Shown piece by piece: positions 6,391-6,912 of a DNA stretch of 6,912 nt. Origin of the DNA: JBKHDT01 sp049974825 (lineage in GTDB: Bacteria; Pseudomonadota; Gammaproteobacteria; Halothiobacillales; Halothiobacillaceae). Both the position numbers and the translations under genes were made by a program. The notes under the pieces were generated by a model. That model was not told the DNA's origin and made no database searches. It was given only the letters and a program-made list of their open reading frames with translations. The stretch spans positions 1 to 6,912 of the forward strand of contig JBNGDJ010000116.1 of assembly GCA_049974825.1 (NCBI GenBank), in the 5' to 3' direction. Each line of letters opens with the position of its first letter. Within the stretch, counting starts at the first letter, position 1.

Positions 6391-6472
6391 TCCTAGCAGA
6401 AGAAGCGGCGTGGTCTTTCCCGCGATAAGGTTTCAGACCACACCATTGGGGCAGGCTGCGGCCTGCCCCTTA
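6391..6472 (+). ncRNA. tracrRNA
   Basis: The first 23 bases (6391-6413, beginning TCCTAGCAG and ending GCGTGG) are the exact reverse complement of repeat positions 13-35. After them, TCTTTCCCG continues the pairing with repeat GGGTTTGG: CCCG pairs with CGGG, C and U pair with the two G, and three U face three U as an internal loop. Next come GATAAGG, resembling the ATAAGG after the anti-repeat in Neisseria and Streptococcus tracrRNAs, and a small GGT/ACC nexus-like stem (6429-6439). A 9-bp hairpin GGGGCAGGC/GCCTGCCCC (6448-6469) closes the RNA. tracrRNA pairs with crRNA for processing and for Cas9 loading. Exact ends are estimated. It is divergent from cas9 and overlaps the 3' end of the neighbouring minus-strand gene by about 40 bases. 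Confidence 0.9.
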
Positions 6473-6867
6473 CCATGCCACTGGTCGAAACCACCTGCCT
6501 CTTGCAGATCCCACTCCACCGGAAACGGCTCTAGCAGCCGTGCAAGCGTCAATTCCTGCGCCTGCTGCCCATCCAGGATCGCCTCCACGATGTCGGGCGC
6601 GAGCAGCGTGAGTCGCAGGACGCGGGTCATGTAGGACGGCGCAATCCCCTCGCGCTCGGCCAGTTCGGCGATGGTGGCGTATTCGCCGGATTCCAGCATC
6701 CGCTTCCATCGAAACGCGCGGGCCAGCGCCTTGACCAAGGTGCTGTCGGTCCTGCGCGGCTGCGCTGCGCCCTCGGGCAACCGCATCTCCTTCCGGCCGC
6801 CCCGCTTCACGACGCGGAACGGGACGTGAAGCGTCACGGTCTCGGGGACCGGCGTCCCGCGGGTCAT
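6433..6867 (-). CDS. Small helix-turn-helix protein of the kind found near recombinase genes
   Basis: The 144-residue product has a basic N-terminal half (FRVVKRGGRKEMRLP, 17-31) and a predicted helix-turn-helix at about 64-85 (ATIAELAEREGIAPSYMTRV), followed by LLAPDIVEAILDG (88-100). This resembles the ParB/KorB-type DNA-binding fold. From memory, similar proteins in alphaproteobacteria often sit beside site-specific recombinase or phage-like genes; this was not searched. Its role is unknown and it is not a known Cas protein. The start at 6867 is preferred over a GTG at 6894 because its ATG overlaps the preceding stop codon as ATGA and GGGAG lies upstream. The last 14 or so codons overlap the tracrRNA hairpin on the other strand. 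The C-terminal tail after EPFPVEW looks non-family, so the native end may have been replaced when the CRISPR locus arrived. Confidence 0.75.
   Translation of the reverse strand: MTRGTPVPETVTLHVPFRVVKRGGRKEMRLPEGAAQPRRTDSTLVKALARAFRWKRMLESGEYATIAELAEREGIAPSYMTRVLRLTLLAPDIVEAILDGQQAQELTLARLLEPFPVEWDLQEAGGFDQWHGKGQAAACPNGVV
6448..6471 (+). terminator. tracrRNA 3' hairpin, likely terminator
   Basis: A perfect 9-bp GC-rich stem (6448-6456 with 6461-6469, loop TGCG) is followed only by TT. The U tract is poor, as in some II-C tracrRNAs whose final GGGGC hairpin is both terminator and Cas9-binding element. The stem is palindromic and also encodes GQAAACP near the C terminus of the overlapping minus-strand gene. 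Confidence 0.6.
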
Positions 6868-6911
6868 GCGGCCGCTCCCATGTCTCCAGCCCACATCTCG
6901 CGGGCGAGGCT
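6864..6911 (-). CDS. 3' end of an upstream gene, truncated by the window edge
   Basis: Only the last 15 codons and the stop are inside the window, reading SLAREMWAGDMGAAA. The stop codon (6866-6864) overlaps the ATG of the helix-turn-helix gene as ATGA, a common operon junction, which is the main reason to believe this frame is coding. The tail is too short to identify. By context it could be a recombinase or a small companion protein. Confidence 0.45.
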   Translation of the reverse strand, partial: SLAREMWAGDMGAAA

Positions 6912-6912
6912 C

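Overview
The window is a complete, compact type II-C CRISPR-Cas9 locus from a GC-rich bacterium. Codon use, the repeat and protein style and the neighbouring helix-turn-helix gene suggest an alphaproteobacterium, possibly a Rhodobacterales member; that placement is inference, because no rRNA or housekeeping gene is present. No csn2 or cas4 is seen, which with the three-gene cas9-cas1-cas2 set defines subtype II-C.

Layout, left to right. Positions 1-353 hold no gene I can support: a rho-independent terminator at 36-57, probably for a gene to the left, then about 300 bp of unassigned sequence. Positions 354-1577 are a CRISPR array of 19 repeats (36 bp) and 18 spacers (30 bp, one of 31 bp). Only the first repeat is degenerate. 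Three bases after the last repeat is a strong rho-independent terminator (1581-1614). On the minus strand follow cas2 (1650-1997), cas1 (1990-2904) and cas9 (2949-6338), transcribed toward the array in the order cas9, cas1, cas2. The cas1 and cas2 genes overlap by 8 bp. Divergent from cas9, on the plus strand at about 6391-6472, is a tracrRNA gene. Its first 23 nt are perfectly complementary to repeat positions 13-35, and it ends in a GC-rich hairpin. The right edge holds a minus-strand helix-turn-helix gene (6433-6867), whose 3' end overlaps the tracrRNA, and the last codons of another minus-strand gene joined to it by an ATGA overlap.

How it works together. The anti-repeat shows that crRNA is read from the plus strand. 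Every repeat ends in TGCTAGGAT, an extended -10 box of the TGnTAnnnT form, with TTGGCC 16 bp upstream as a possible -35. This matches the repeat-embedded promoters known from Neisseria type II-C arrays, so each spacer probably has its own promoter. tracrRNA pairs with crRNA and loads Cas9, whose RuvC and HNH catalytic residues all appear intact. Cas1 and Cas2 add spacers. The degenerate repeat lies at the transcriptional 5' end, and its promoter half is unchanged. This suggests that growth occurs at the opposite, terminator-proximal end next to cas2.

The locus type is known. The points worth checking are the promoter-in-repeat design with its asymmetric repeat decay, the terminator abutting the last repeat, and the tracrRNA/HTH overlap.
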